In this document: positions 15,526 to 16,461 of the stretch, piece after piece
Layout: each line of letters opens with the position of its first letter
Numbering within the stretch: position 1 is the stretch's first letter
NCBI GenBank assembly: GCA_937891125.1
Contig: CALAEZ010000250.1
Coordinates: 1-16,461 of the forward strand
DNA: 16,461 nt
DNA from: an uncultured Treponema sp.
GTDB lineage: Bacteria; Spirochaetota; Spirochaetia; Treponematales; Treponemataceae
Reading direction: 5' to 3'
Notes under the pieces: model-generated
Seen by the model: only the letters and a program-made list of their open reading frames with translations
Databases searched by the model: none
Told to the model about the DNA's origin: nothing
Translations under genes and position numbers: made by a program

Positions 15526-16395
15526 ATGGATATAGTCGTTTCATACCTATACCAGATTATAGACAGCTTCAGTTTTCTTATTCTGAGCTCAATCGGTCTG
15601 GCAGTTATATTCGGAATGATGAACATCATTAATATGGCACACGGCGAGTTCATCATGCTGGGAGCGTATATCTTTACAATCAGTGCGCTTGCCGGAGTTC
15701 CGTTTATCCTCAGCGTTTTGATTGCAGTTTTTGGTGTTACGCTATTCGGTGTCGTAATCCATAAACTTATCATCTCGAAACTTCACGCAAGACCGATGGA
15801 CTCTATCGTTATTACATACGGTATGAGTCTTGTAATGAAGCAGCTGATACAGATTATTTTCGGCTCAACAATGCCGTCCGTATCAATGCCGCTTGGTTCA
15901 ATAACAGTCGGCGGAAACGTTCTTTCGGTATACCGGCTTGTGCTTGTTGTGATTTCAATACTGATGCTTATTGCATTCTACATGTTTTTCAACTACACGA
16001 AATTCGGCCTGTATTCACGCGCCACAATGCAGAATCAGGAAGTTGCTAAAGCGCTCGGTATCAACACGGGATTTGAATACTCAATGACGTTTGCCATAGG
16101 TGCAGGAATTGCAGGTCTTGCCGGCGCCCTTTATGCACCGGTTATGGCTGTTTCACCGGTTCTGGGCGACAGCTTTATTATTCAGGCATTCACTACAGTG
16201 GTCGTAGGCGGCGGAAACCCGCTTATCGGAACATTCCTTTCCGGAACTGTTCTCGGAATTATCAGTGGCGTTGTTTCACTCGAACAGGGACAATTCATCG
16301 GAAAGATTGCCATGCTCGTTGCTGCAATCCTTTGCATCCGTGTACTTCCAAGCGGATTCTCAGGACTTGTTGAAAAGATCCGGAAGGGGATTTGA
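15526..16395 (+). CDS. ABC transporter permease, LivH/UrtB type
   Basis: This is an inner-membrane channel subunit of the branched-chain amino acid/urea/amide transporter class. The 289-residue product has about eight hydrophobic segments and the family landmarks: MNIINMAHGEFIMLGAY near 31-47, SRATMQNQEVAKALGINT near 166 (the coupling loop to the ATPase), GIAGLAGALYAPV near 197-209, and VVVGGGNPLIGTF. The ATG has GGGGG six bases upstream. It follows the binding protein and its terminator; a LivM/UrtC permease and one or two ATPases would be expected next but lie outside the window or are disrupted. Whether it should be named urtB or livH cannot be settled without the full operon. Confidence 0.92.
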   Translation: MDIVVSYLYQIIDSFSFLILSSIGLAVIFGMMNIINMAHGEFIMLGAYIFTISALAGVPFILSVLIAVFGVTLFGVVIHKLIISKLHARPMDSIVITYGMSLVMKQLIQIIFGSTMPSVSMPLGSITVGGNVLSVYRLVLVVISILMLIAFYMFFNYTKFGLYSRATMQNQEVAKALGINTGFEYSMTFAIGAGIAGLAGALYAPVMAVSPVLGDSFIIQAFTTVVVGGGNPLIGTFLSGTVLGIISGVVSLEQGQFIGKIAMLVAAILCIRVLPSGFSGLVEKIRKGI

Positions 16396-16397
16396 TT

Positions 16398-16461
16398 ATG
16401 TACATAAAGGGCACCTCGAAAAACTCCCATCATTTTCAAACGAATTCAAATATGCTAAAAT
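16398..16461 (+). CDS. Start of a further reading frame, cut by window edge
   Basis: An ATG three bases after the permease stop, with AAGGGG eight bases upstream, opens a frame of 21 codons to the window end (MYIKGTSKNSHHFQTNSNML). By position it should be the second permease (LivM/UrtC), but these residues are hydrophilic and do not look like that family's N-terminus. Either the N-terminus is unusual, or the gene is broken soon after the start codon. GGGCACCTCGAAAAAC (16409-16424) might be the end of an inserted element, though that cannot be tested here. Confidence 0.3.
   Translation, partial: MYIKGTSKNSHHFQTNSNMLK

Overview
The window is about 16.5 kb of bacterial DNA of moderate GC content. 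It most resembles an anaerobic, host- or rumen-associated spirochaete of the Treponema type. That assignment is inferred from the gene mix: pyruvate:ferredoxin oxidoreductase, a lipoprotein metallopeptidase resembling the M30 family, a fused AroD-AroE protein, cytosolic pectin-degrading enzymes and a YesN-type regulator. No rRNA or other strong taxonomic marker is present, so the genus is a guess. I see no tRNA, rRNA, CRISPR array or complete insertion sequence.

Left part (1-9453). The 5' portion of nifJ (pyruvate:ferredoxin oxidoreductase) runs leftwards off the edge. Divergent from it are four rightward genes: a Ser-rich lipoprotein with a zinc-protease HEXXH motif, a CE8 pectinesterase without a signal peptide, a GH28 polygalacturonase without a signal peptide, and an unrecognised protein with GPPLG repeats and a Glu/Leu-rich tail. 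The CE8/GH28 pair suggests that imported pectin oligomers are demethylated and hydrolysed in the cytoplasm. Convergent to these is a leftward two-gene operon, aroDE (fused 3-dehydroquinate dehydratase/shikimate dehydrogenase) followed by rpiA. It has a clear promoter that fixes a TTG start. Just behind that promoter, on the other strand, is a short reading frame ending in what looks like the C-terminal dimerisation domain of ParB, probably a gene remnant.

Right part (9454-16461). This is a rightward locus that looks like one functional unit for uptake and hydrolysis of an amide, nitrile or urea-like compound. In order it holds: a single-domain nitrilase-superfamily hydrolase closed by a terminator; a REC-AraC (YesN-type) response regulator with no partner kinase in view; a double-length protein with two nitrilase domains, the second of which has Gly where the catalytic Cys should be; a cytidylate-kinase-like P-loop protein; a lipoprotein substrate-binding protein of the urea/short-chain-amide type; an intra-operon terminator; a LivH/UrtB-type permease; and the first codons of a further frame cut by the window edge. 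The enzymes, regulator and transporter suggest a regulated catabolic or nitrogen-scavenging system. The pseudo-enzyme half and the embedded nucleotide-kinase-like protein are its unusual parts. The substrate cannot be read from the sequence.
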